The notes below the pieces were generated by a model. It had not been told where the DNA came from. It saw nothing but the letters and a program-made list of their open reading frames with translations, and did not search any database. Positions 8,106 through 14,589 of a stretch of 20,199 bases of DNA are shown piece after piece. Location: positions 1 through 20,199 of the forward strand of contig DATHWB010000368.1 of assembly GCA_035460965.1 (NCBI GenBank). Reading direction: 5' to 3'. Each line of letters starts with the position of its first letter. Position 1 is the first letter of the stretch. Made by a program: the position numbers and the translations under genes. The DNA comes from DATHWB01 sp035460965 (lineage in GTDB: Bacteria; Actinomycetota; Acidimicrobiia; Spongiisociales; ZC4RG35).

Positions 8106-8984
8106 TCAGGACGGTGCACGGCCGGGCAGTCGACGCGCCACCTCGTGCGCAACGACGTCGGGCCGCTCCCACATGGGTGTGTGGCCCGTGTCGGCGAGTT
8201 CGACGACACGCCAGTCGGGTCTGAGTTCCGCCAACCAGCGGACGGCGGCGGGATCGACCACCCGGTCCTCGCTCCCGAAGACGACGGTGGTGGGGGTGGT
8301 GATCGAGGCGATCGTCCGTCGGAACCGCCCGGTTCGGAGGAGCATGCGTCGGACCGAGGCGCTCGACTCGGCAAAGGCGCGTTCGGCCCACGGCATCTCC
8401 CGCCTCAGGCGGGCCAGCTCGACGGATCGCTCCAGTTCGGCCGGCGGAAGGCGCGCCGGATCGTGCATGACGAGACGCATCGTCTCCTCGATCTGGCGCC
8501 TGGGTGTGCGCCGACGGAGATACTGATGGGTCACGAGTCTGCCCAGCCCCGGCAGCGACTGTGCCGCCAGTCGCATGGCGATGGCCGGCGCCGACGGAAC
8601 GATCAGACGAGGTCGAGGGGTGGCCGGAGCGAGCAGCACCAGGCTGCTCACGATGGCGGGATTCGACGATGCCACGAGTTCGGCCACGAGCGCGCCCATC
8701 GAGTTGCCGAGCAGCATCACCGGCCGACCCGCCACTCGGTCGATGACGTCGATCACGGCGCGAGCATGGGTTGCGAGGTCGTGGCGTGGCGCAGGGCCGG
8801 AGCGACCGTGACCGGGCAGGTCGATGGCCGTGAGGTTGGCGAACGGTGTGATCCGGGGTGCCACCAGGGACCAGTTGCCCGCCGAGCCGCCGAGTCCGTG
8901 GATCGCCAGCACGGGTGCCCCTTCACCTCCGTGGCTCTCGAGGGTGATCACGGATCCTTCGAATGGAATCGAGCTTCGGCGCAT
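8106..8984 (-). CDS. Alpha/beta-hydrolase fold protein
   Basis: This 292-residue protein has a complete alpha/beta-hydrolase core. The oxyanion-hole segment HGLGG is at residues 29-33, the nucleophile elbow GNSMG at 93-97 gives Ser95, the acidic residue is in FGSEDRVVD at about 236-244, and the catalytic His is in DTGHTP at 265-270. A helical cap of about 80 residues (roughly 140-220) sits before the last strands. The substrate cannot be told from sequence; esterases, C-C hydrolases and haloperoxidase-like proteins share this layout. I prefer the ATG at 8984 because the fold begins right after it and a longer start would overlap the divergent radical SAM gene. There is no Shine-Dalgarno; TACCTT lies nine bases upstream. 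A strong hairpin follows the stop codon. Confidence 0.85.
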   Translation of the reverse strand: MRRSSIPFEGSVITLESHGGEGAPVLAIHGLGGSAGNWSLVAPRITPFANLTAIDLPGHGRSGPAPRHDLATHARAVIDVIDRVAGRPVMLLGNSMGALVAELVASSNPAIVSSLVLLAPATPRPRLIVPSAPAIAMRLAAQSLPGLGRLVTHQYLRRRTPRRQIEETMRLVMHDPARLPPAELERSVELARLRREMPWAERAFAESSASVRRMLLRTGRFRRTIASITTPTTVVFGSEDRVVDPAAVRWLAELRPDWRVVELADTGHTPMWERPDVVAHEVARRLPGRAPS

Positions 8985-9015
8985 GCGATCCGCAAGGTAG
9001 GGCGTCGCCACGTCG

Positions 9016-9021
9016 TAGAGT
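9016..9021 (+). promoter_or_regulatory. Candidate -10 box of a leaderless transcript for the radical SAM gene
   Basis: TAGAGT stands seven bases before the GTG at 9029, with no ribosome binding site between. This supports both the GTG start choice and a leaderless transcript. No clear -35 is visible. The 44-base gap to the divergent hydrolase start must hold both promoters. Confidence 0.4.
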
Positions 9022-9028
9022 CGACGGC

Positions 9029-10393
9029 GTGAGGATCCTGCTCGTCTCCACCTACGAACTCGGCCATCAGCCGTTGCACCTGGCTTCCCCTGCGGCGGCG
9101 CTCGGGGCGGCCGGCCACGACGTGGTGGTGGCGGACACCGCGGTCGGAGCACTCGATCCGGTGATCCTCGAGTCCGTGGAGGCCGTGGCCGTGTCGGTGC
9201 CGATGCACACCGCGACCCGCCTGGCCAACGAGGTCGTCGAACAAGTACGCCGCATCGTGCCGGAGATGCCCGTGGCCCTGTACGGACTCTATGCCGGGCA
9301 GGGATCGGCGTCCGGCGTGGCGGCGCGATTCGTGGGCGAGTACGAGGCGGACCTCGTGGGTTGGGCGTCGGCTGGCGCTCCGACCGACACGACCCGAGTG
9401 TCGGTGGCGACCGGCGTGTTCCACGTCCCCGATCGTTCGAGGCTGCCGGAACTCGAGGCGTACGGCCGGCTGGTCGTCGACGGCAACGAACGACTGGTTG
9501 GGTACGTCGAGGCTTCGCACGGCTGTCGTCACCGCTGCCGTCATTGCCCGATCCCGGCCGTCTACGACGGACGCTATCGAATCGTCGGTGCGGACGTGGT
9601 GCTGGCGGACATCGACCGGCAGGCGGAGATGGGAGCCCAGCACATCACGTGGGGGGATCCCGACTTCCTCAACGGCCCCCGCCACTCGGTCGACCTTCTG
9701 GAGGAGGTCCATCGTCGCCATCCGGAACTCACACACGACCTCACGATCAAGGTCGAGCATCTGAGGAGACACGACGACCTGTTGCCGCGGCTGGCAGCGG
9801 CCGGCACGCTGTTCATCGTTTCGGCGTTCGAGTCCACGGACGACCGAACATTGGAACTGCTCGACAAGGGGCACACGGCCGCCGACATGGCGGTGGTGGT
9901 CGCCAGGGCGCGGTCCCTCGGGATCGACATCCGGCCTTCGTGGATGCCGTTCGTGCCCTGGACCGTCCCGGCCGACGTGGTGGGCATCTTCCGGTTCATC
10001 GCCGAGAACGACCTGCTGGGATCCACCGACCCGGTACAGATGTCGATCCGGCTCCTCATTCCGAGGGGATCGCTGATGCTTCAACTGGAGGAGGTGTCGT
10101 CGGTAATCGACGGCTACGACGAAGAGTTGCTGACGTATCGGTGGTCGTCTGCCGATCCCAGATCGGACGAACTCCAGCGCCGCTTCGCCGAATGGGCGGA
10201 GATGGGAGCGGATCGCGACCCGGTGGACACGCTGGTCGCGATGTGGCGTGAGGCCGTCGCCGCCTCTGGAGGGGATGTCGCGAAAGTCGTTCGGCCGGAC
10301 TCCGTGACGACGGGCCGTCCCCACCTCACGGAATCCTGGTTCTGCTGCGCCGAGCCCACCCGGAGCCAGTCGGTGACGATCTCGTCACCCTGA
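9029..10393 (+). CDS. CCAEP-tail radical SAM protein with B12-binding-like N-terminal domain
   Basis: This 454-residue protein has an N-terminal Rossmann-like domain (about residues 1-130) resembling cobalamin-binding domains of B12-radical SAM enzymes. I see no Asp-x-His-x-x-Gly motif, so B12 binding is uncertain. The radical SAM cluster motif C166-x3-C170-x2-C173 is in HGCRHRCRHCPIP, followed by WGDPDFLN near 208-215. The very end carries FCCAEP (Cys439-Cys440-Ala-Glu-Pro), the feature of the CUAEP/CCAEP-tail radical SAM family, in which some members have selenocysteine at this site. Here both positions are TGC codons (10343-10348), so this is the cysteine form. The family's substrate is not known to me. 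The GTG at 9029 is chosen because the fold begins there and an upstream ATG would overlap the divergent hydrolase. It is probably a single-gene unit. Confidence 0.88.
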   Translation: MRILLVSTYELGHQPLHLASPAAALGAAGHDVVVADTAVGALDPVILESVEAVAVSVPMHTATRLANEVVEQVRRIVPEMPVALYGLYAGQGSASGVAARFVGEYEADLVGWASAGAPTDTTRVSVATGVFHVPDRSRLPELEAYGRLVVDGNERLVGYVEASHGCRHRCRHCPIPAVYDGRYRIVGADVVLADIDRQAEMGAQHITWGDPDFLNGPRHSVDLLEEVHRRHPELTHDLTIKVEHLRRHDDLLPRLAAAGTLFIVSAFESTDDRTLELLDKGHTAADMAVVVARARSLGIDIRPSWMPFVPWTVPADVVGIFRFIAENDLLGSTDPVQMSIRLLIPRGSLMLQLEEVSSVIDGYDEELLTYRWSSADPRSDELQRRFAEWAEMGADRDPVDTLVAMWREAVAASGGDVAKVVRPDSVTTGRPHLTESWFCCAEPTRSQSVTISSP

Positions 10394-10424
10394 TCGGGTT
10401 CGGCCCATTGCGAGCGGCGTTTCC

Positions 10425-10453
10425 TTGACAACTGGCACTTTGTGATGCAAAGT
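10425..10453 (+). promoter_or_regulatory. Promoter of the five-gene ABC transporter operon
   Basis: TTGACA (10425-10430) is a perfect -35 consensus. After exactly 17 bases comes CAAAGT (10448-10453), a weak -10. The transcript would start at about 10459-10462, at the ATG at 10461, so the first gene is probably leaderless. There is no Shine-Dalgarno between. Confidence 0.65.
10437..10453. promoter_or_regulatory. Operator dyad ACTTTG-N5-CAAAGT overlapping the promoter
   Basis: Perfect six-base inverted arms ACTTTG (10437-10442) and CAAAGT (10448-10453) are separated by TGATG. The dyad fills the spacer and covers the -10 box, the place for a repressor. The operon encodes a winged-helix regulator as its second gene, which is the obvious candidate to bind here and regulate its own operon. 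Confidence 0.65.
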
Positions 10454-10460
10454 CGCCGGC

Positions 10461-11015
10461 ATGGATCACGCCGATCTCCTCGATGAACTCCACTCGATCC
10501 GGCGGCGGACGAACGCCGATCTCGCCTCGGGAGCCTGGCGCTGGCTCACTTTGTGGGCCGGTGTCTGCTTCGGCTTCCTCTCGACGCTCGTGATCCCGCC
10601 GCTCCATCCCGCGTCGCGTCGCTACTGGCTCTACGCCCTCCCGCTGGGGCTGGCGGGGACGGTGATCGTCGACGCCTTCAACAAGAGGGCGGACCGTCGG
10701 GTACGCCGGAACGACTGGCCGTACGTCGCAACCACCCTCGCCATGGTGGTGGCGACCACGGGAGCGAGCCTCGTGCTCCCGGGACGCGGGATGCTCGTCT
10801 GGCTGTGGATCGTGCTGGCGGCGGGATTCGGGACGCTGCTGACTCTGGACGGGGAGCGGACGTTGGGACGGGCGTTCGGGGGGCTGACACTGGTCTTCGC
10901 CGTCGTCGCTCCGTTCACCGTCGACGCCACGACGACGTCGATCGCCTTCGGCACCGTGGTGGTCGCCGCCCTCGTGGCGGCCGCCCTGATCGGGCACCGG
11001 GGCTGGTCACGGTGA
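10461..11015 (+). CDS. Unknown membrane protein heading the ABC transporter operon
   Basis: I cannot assign a function to this 184-residue protein. A polar N-terminal helix of about 25 residues is followed by five or six hydrophobic segments near residues 27-47, 57-74, 89-107, 113-129, 138-154 and 158-177. A basic cytoplasmic loop, KRADRRVRRND, is at about 75-85. No enzyme motif is visible. The ATG at 10461 lies where transcription should begin from the strong promoter, so no ribosome binding site is expected. Its TGA overlaps the GTG of the winged-helix gene by four bases (GTGA), implying coupled translation. By position it may be a sensor or an accessory protein of the regulator and transporter; this is inference only. 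Confidence 0.8.
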   Translation: MDHADLLDELHSIRRRTNADLASGAWRWLTLWAGVCFGFLSTLVIPPLHPASRRYWLYALPLGLAGTVIVDAFNKRADRRVRRNDWPYVATTLAMVVATTGASLVLPGRGMLVWLWIVLAAGFGTLLTLDGERTLGRAFGGLTLVFAVVAPFTVDATTTSIAFGTVVVAALVAAALIGHRGWSR

Positions 11016-11317
11016 CCCATCCGATCTCCGGGATCGACGAGATCGTCCATCAGCGTGTCAGGCTGGGGATCCTGGCGGTGCTCGCCGAGGCGGACCGCGT
11101 CGAGTTCACGTACCTGCGGGATCGGCTCGAGGTCACGGATGGCAACCTCAACCGGCACCTGCAGGTGCTCTCGGACGCCGGGTTCGTGAAGACCGAGAAG
11201 CGCCAGTCGGGGCGGAGCCGCACCTGGATCCGGGCGACCCGGCCGGGCCGCGAAGCGCTCGCCTCGCACCTGCGCACGCTGCAGCAGATCATCGACGGAA
11301 CGAAGGAGAAGACGTGA
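11012..11317 (+). CDS. Winged-helix transcriptional regulator
   Basis: This 101-residue protein is a stand-alone winged-helix DNA-binding domain of the HTH_34/MarR-like type (Pfam PF13601 by appearance). Helices cover about residues 10-55, with the recognition helix in TDGNLNRHLQVLSDAGFV (42-59). The wing includes KTEKRQSGRSRTWIRAT (60-76), then a C-terminal dimerisation helix follows. There is no ligand-binding domain. The GTG start overlaps the stop of the previous gene, and the stop overlaps the GTG of the ABC ATPase, so all three are coupled. Regulators of this size and position usually repress their own membrane-protein or transporter operon. The ACTTTG-N5-CAAAGT dyad at the promoter is the likely binding site. 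Repression rather than activation is inferred from the dyad covering the -10 box. Confidence 0.88.
   Translation: MTHPISGIDEIVHQRVRLGILAVLAEADRVEFTYLRDRLEVTDGNLNRHLQVLSDAGFVKTEKRQSGRSRTWIRATRPGREALASHLRTLQQIIDGTKEKT
11303..11308 (+). promoter_or_regulatory. Ribosome binding site of the ABC ATPase gene
   Basis: AAGGAG lies five bases before the GTG at 11314, inside the end of the regulator gene. It fixes the GTG as the start although the two genes overlap. Confidence 0.75.
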
Positions 11318-12255
11318 CGACGCCCGTCCTGTCGGTCGAGGGCATCGAGAAGCGGTTCGGTGACATCCACGCCGTGCGCGGGGTGGGATTCTCGATCGAT
11401 CCCGGGGAGACCTATGGACTGCTCGGACCGAACGGTGCCGGAAAGACCACGTCGATCAGCATCATCGCCGGGCTGCTCGATCCTGATGCCGGTCGAGTGA
11501 CCGTGGCCGGAGAGCCCCTCACGACCCGGACCACCAAGCCGAAACGAGCCGTGGGCCTGGTTCCCCAGGAGTTGGCCATCTATCCGGACCTCACCGCCCG
11601 GGAGAACCTCCGGTTCTTCGGGCGCCTGTACGACCTCTCGGGTGACGCGCTGGGGCGCCGAATCGATCGGGTGCTCGACGTGGTCGGGCTGTCCGATCGG
11701 GCCGACGATCCTGCCAAGGAGTATTCGGGCGGGATGAAGCGACGCCTCAACATCGGCGTCGGCCTGTTGCACGAGCCGTCGCTCTTGATCCTGGACGAGC
11801 CGACGGTCGGTGTGGACCCGCAATCGCGCAACGCCATCCTCGAGTCCGTCGAGCACCTCTCGCAGGAGGGTATGGCGGTGCTGTACACGACCCACTACAT
11901 GGAGGAGGCGGAGCGTCTCTGCGACCGGGTGGGAATCATCGACGATGGCGAGATCAAGGCGGAGGGGGATCGTCGCCAGCTCGTCTCCCTGATCGGCGAG
12001 AAGGACCGGGTGGTCGTCGAGGCGACCGGCCCCTCGGACGGAGTCGTGGCGGCACTCGAGGCGCTGCCGGGAGTGGCAGGGGCGACAACGGCTGACGGTC
12101 GCTACGACCTGCTGGTGCAGGGGGCCGCATCGGTACTGCCGTCGGTGTTCGACACGATGTCCCGCCACGACGTCACTGTCACCTCGCTCCAGGTCATCGA
12201 GCCCGACCTCGAAGCCGTGTTTCTCCACCTCACCGGCAAGGCCCTGCGGGACTGA
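11314..12255 (+). CDS. ABC transporter ATP-binding protein (DrrA-like, ABC-2 exporter class)
   Basis: This 313-residue protein is the ATPase that drives the two permeases encoded next to it. All the nucleotide-binding motifs are intact: Walker A GPNGAGKTT (38-46), Q-loop Q85, signature YSGGMKRRL (137-145), Walker B LLILDEP (157-163), D-loop VGVDP and switch His194 in TTHYMEEAE. The C-terminal extension of about 90 residues (from about 220) is typical for the DrrA/CcmA-like group of ATPases that work with ABC-2 permeases in drug, lipid or polysaccharide export. The substrate cannot be deduced. It begins with a GTG that overlaps the regulator stop, has AAGGAG upstream, and ends three bases before the first permease. 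Confidence 0.95.
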   Translation: MTTPVLSVEGIEKRFGDIHAVRGVGFSIDPGETYGLLGPNGAGKTTSISIIAGLLDPDAGRVTVAGEPLTTRTTKPKRAVGLVPQELAIYPDLTARENLRFFGRLYDLSGDALGRRIDRVLDVVGLSDRADDPAKEYSGGMKRRLNIGVGLLHEPSLLILDEPTVGVDPQSRNAILESVEHLSQEGMAVLYTTHYMEEAERLCDRVGIIDDGEIKAEGDRRQLVSLIGEKDRVVVEATGPSDGVVAALEALPGVAGATTADGRYDLLVQGAASVLPSVFDTMSRHDVTVTSLQVIEPDLEAVFLHLTGKALRD

Positions 12256-12258
12256 TCC

Positions 12259-13422
12259 GTGCGCGCCACGCTGCTCATCGCCGCCAAGGACCTGCGTCTG
12301 AGGATCCGAGACCGATCTGCGCTCATGACCGGCGTCGTGGTGCCCTTCGTCCTCGCCCTCGTGTTCAGCCTCATCCTGGGTGACGCGGACCAGGGGCCGC
12401 TCGATCTCCGGTTCGGAGTGGTGGACGAGGACCGTTCGGAAGTCACCGCCGGATTCGCCGCGGCACTCGACGAACTCGCCCGTCAGGGGATCATGACGAT
12501 CGAGTCCTTGTCCGACGCCGGGGCCGGTCGGTCCATGCTCGAATCCGGCGGCGTCGGGGCGGTCTTCGTCCTACCGGCGGGCTTCGGGGAAGCAGTGGAG
12601 AACGGCGCCGCCACCGAGATACGAGTGCTGGCGGACGCCGACCGACCCACATCGGCGGCGATCGCCCGATCCATCGCCGGGACGTTCGCCACCAACATCG
12701 AGGGGGTCCGCCTGGCCGCGCTGACGGCGGCGCAGGTCGGCGCCGACGTGCAGGAGGTGGTGGCGCGTGTGCAGAGCGAGTCGGCGCCGGTGGAGCTGAC
12801 CGGGGTGGAGGCCGCCAACCGACAGCTCGACCTCACCACCTTCTTCGTCGCCGGCATGGCTGTGTTCTTCCTGTTCTTCACCGTTCAGTTCGGCGTCACC
12901 TCGCTGCTCGAGGAGCGGAGGGAAGGGACGATGGCGCGTCTGCTCGCCGCACCCATCCCGCGGTCGGCCATCGTGGCTGCGAAGGCACTCGTCAGCATGG
13001 CGCTCGGGGTGGTGAGCATGTTCGTGCTGATCGTGGCTTCGACTCTCATGCTGGGGGCCGAGTGGGGCAACCCCATCGGCGTGGCGCTCCTGGTCCTGGC
13101 AGGTGTGGTCTCGGCGGTCGGGGTGATGGCGATCGTGGCCGCGTTCGCACGCACCCCCGAAGGGGCCGGAAACCTGCAGGCGGTGCTCGCAGTCGGCCTC
13201 GGCATGCTGGGGGGCATCTTCTTCCCGACGCCGCTGGGTGACGGTCTCCTCTCCAACCTGGCACTCCTCACCCCTCATCGCTGGTTCATGACCGGTCTGG
13301 GCGATCTGGCCGGTGGGGGTGGCTTCGAAGTCGTGCTCCCCTCGGTGGCGGCGCTGCTCGGCTTCGGGCTGGTGACCGCAGCGATCGCCGGCATCAGGTT
13401 GCGGAAGGCGACGATGGCATGA
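12259..13422 (+). CDS. ABC-2 type transporter permease 1
   Basis: This 387-residue protein has the standard ABC-2 layout. A cytoplasmic N-terminal helix KDLRLRIRDRSAL precedes transmembrane segment 1 (about residues 22-42). A large external domain (about 43-190) follows, then five hydrophobic segments between about 195 and 382. The conserved cytoplasmic elbow LLEERREGTMARLLAAPI follows the second segment at about 215-232, a hallmark of this family. It starts with a GTG three bases after the ATPase stop. No Shine-Dalgarno is obvious, so coupling is likely. Its stop overlaps the ATG of permease 2 by four bases. It probably forms a heterodimer with that protein. Confidence 0.92.
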   Translation: MRATLLIAAKDLRLRIRDRSALMTGVVVPFVLALVFSLILGDADQGPLDLRFGVVDEDRSEVTAGFAAALDELARQGIMTIESLSDAGAGRSMLESGGVGAVFVLPAGFGEAVENGAATEIRVLADADRPTSAAIARSIAGTFATNIEGVRLAALTAAQVGADVQEVVARVQSESAPVELTGVEAANRQLDLTTFFVAGMAVFFLFFTVQFGVTSLLEERREGTMARLLAAPIPRSAIVAAKALVSMALGVVSMFVLIVASTLMLGAEWGNPIGVALLVLAGVVSAVGVMAIVAAFARTPEGAGNLQAVLAVGLGMLGGIFFPTPLGDGLLSNLALLTPHRWFMTGLGDLAGGGGFEVVLPSVAALLGFGLVTAAIAGIRLRKATMA

Positions 13423-14567
13423 AGGCCCTCTCGATCGCGGCCACGGGCGTCCGGATGCTCTTCCGAGACAAGACCAACTACTTCTTCGTGTTCATCCTCC
13501 CGCTCGGGATCATCGTGATCGTCGGATCACTGTTCGGGTCTGGGTTCGCCCCGTCCGTCGGGGTGGTGGCACCCGAGTCCGGCGTTGGTGCGGTGCTGGC
13601 GGACCGCCTCCGGTCGGAGGCGGACGTCGAGATCGTGATGCACGACGATGTCGACGACCTCCTTCTGGCGGTCGAGCGTTCGAATGTGCAGGCGGGAGTC
13701 GTGATCGGACCCGAGTTCGAGAGCGATCTGGCCGCCGGGTCGCAGGCGCGGGTCGGCTTCGTCGCTCGGCCGGACAGCTCCGGACCGCAGCTGCAGGCAC
13801 TCATCACGACCGTGGTGGCACGGTTCTCGGCAGAGGTGACCGCCGCACGGGTGGCCGGCGACGAACTGGAGGCGGGCATCCCGGCCGCGGCGGCGCGGTC
13901 GGCGTCGCTCCCTCCGATCGACGTCCGGGTCACGACGACCGGGGAGGTGATGTTCGAGGGTCTCGGACAGTTCGATCTGGGAGCCTCCTCACAGCTGATC
14001 CTGTTCATGTTCCTCACGGGGCTGACGGGCTCGGCGGCTCTCATCCAGAGCAGGCAACTCGGAGTGTCACGCCGCATGCTCAGCACACCGACGGCTCCCG
14101 GGACGATCATCGTCGGAGAGGCCCTCGGGCGATTCGGTGTGGTGCTCGTCCAGGGGCTCTACATCATGTTCGTGACCCTCGTGGTCTTCGGGGTGAACTG
14201 GGGCGATCCGTTGGGTGCTGCCGCCATACTCGTCCTGTTCGGGCTGACGGGTGCCGGGGCGGCGATGCTGATGGGTTCGGTGTTCCGCAACGACCAGCAG
14301 GCCGGTGGGATCGGCGTCATGCTCGGCCTCGGCCTGGCCGCTCTCGGAGGGGCGATGGTGCCGGTGGAGGTGATGCCACCGGGGATGCAGCAGGTGGCTC
14401 GCGGCACACCTCACGCCTGGGCGTTGGATGCCTTCGCGGAGCTGGTCCGCCGTGATGGATCGCTGATCGACATCCTCCCACAGCTCGGCGTTCTCGCCGC
14501 CTTCGCGGCCGGACTCCTGGCTCTGGCGGCCTGGAGGTTCCGGGTGGCACTCACCCGGGGGGCGTGA
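13419..14567 (+). CDS. ABC-2 type transporter permease 2
   Basis: This 382-residue protein is the partner of the preceding permease and has the same topology. It has a cytoplasmic start with LFRDKTN, transmembrane segment 1 at about residues 20-41, an external domain to about 190, then five hydrophobic segments to the C-terminus. The elbow after segment 2 reads SRQLGVSRRMLSTPTAPG, without the acidic EER pair of permease 1. Such asymmetry is common in heterodimeric pairs. The ATG overlaps the stop of permease 1 (ATGA). It is the last gene of the operon and is followed by a hairpin shared with convergent plsB. Confidence 0.92.
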   Translation: MKALSIAATGVRMLFRDKTNYFFVFILPLGIIVIVGSLFGSGFAPSVGVVAPESGVGAVLADRLRSEADVEIVMHDDVDDLLLAVERSNVQAGVVIGPEFESDLAAGSQARVGFVARPDSSGPQLQALITTVVARFSAEVTAARVAGDELEAGIPAAAARSASLPPIDVRVTTTGEVMFEGLGQFDLGASSQLILFMFLTGLTGSAALIQSRQLGVSRRMLSTPTAPGTIIVGEALGRFGVVLVQGLYIMFVTLVVFGVNWGDPLGAAAILVLFGLTGAGAAMLMGSVFRNDQQAGGIGVMLGLGLAALGGAMVPVEVMPPGMQQVARGTPHAWALDAFAELVRRDGSLIDILPQLGVLAAFAAGLLALAAWRFRVALTRGA

Positions 14568-14583
14568 CCCTCGGTCCCGAGGG
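14568..14583. terminator. Hairpin between the convergent ABC operon and plsB
   Basis: CCCTCGG (14568-14574) and CCGAGGG (14577-14583) are perfect inverted arms that begin right after the permease stop codon; allowing a four-base loop, six pairs form. It sits in the 22-base gap between convergent genes, so it could work in both directions. No U-tract is present. Confidence 0.5.
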
Positions 14584-14589
14584 CGTCGT

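Noticed and set aside
6473..8224. Plus-strand open frame of 583 codons opposite aceE
   Set aside because: The aceE reading on the other strand is conserved throughout; long antisense frames are common in high-GC DNA, and this one has no recognisable motif.
8948..10324. Minus-strand frame of 458 codons opposite the radical SAM gene
   Set aside because: The plus strand encodes the radical SAM cysteine motif and CCAEP tail; the antisense frame is Arg/His-rich without motifs.
10343..10348. Selenocysteine codon in the radical SAM tail
   Set aside because: Both tail positions are TGC, so the protein has ordinary cysteines and no recoding is needed.
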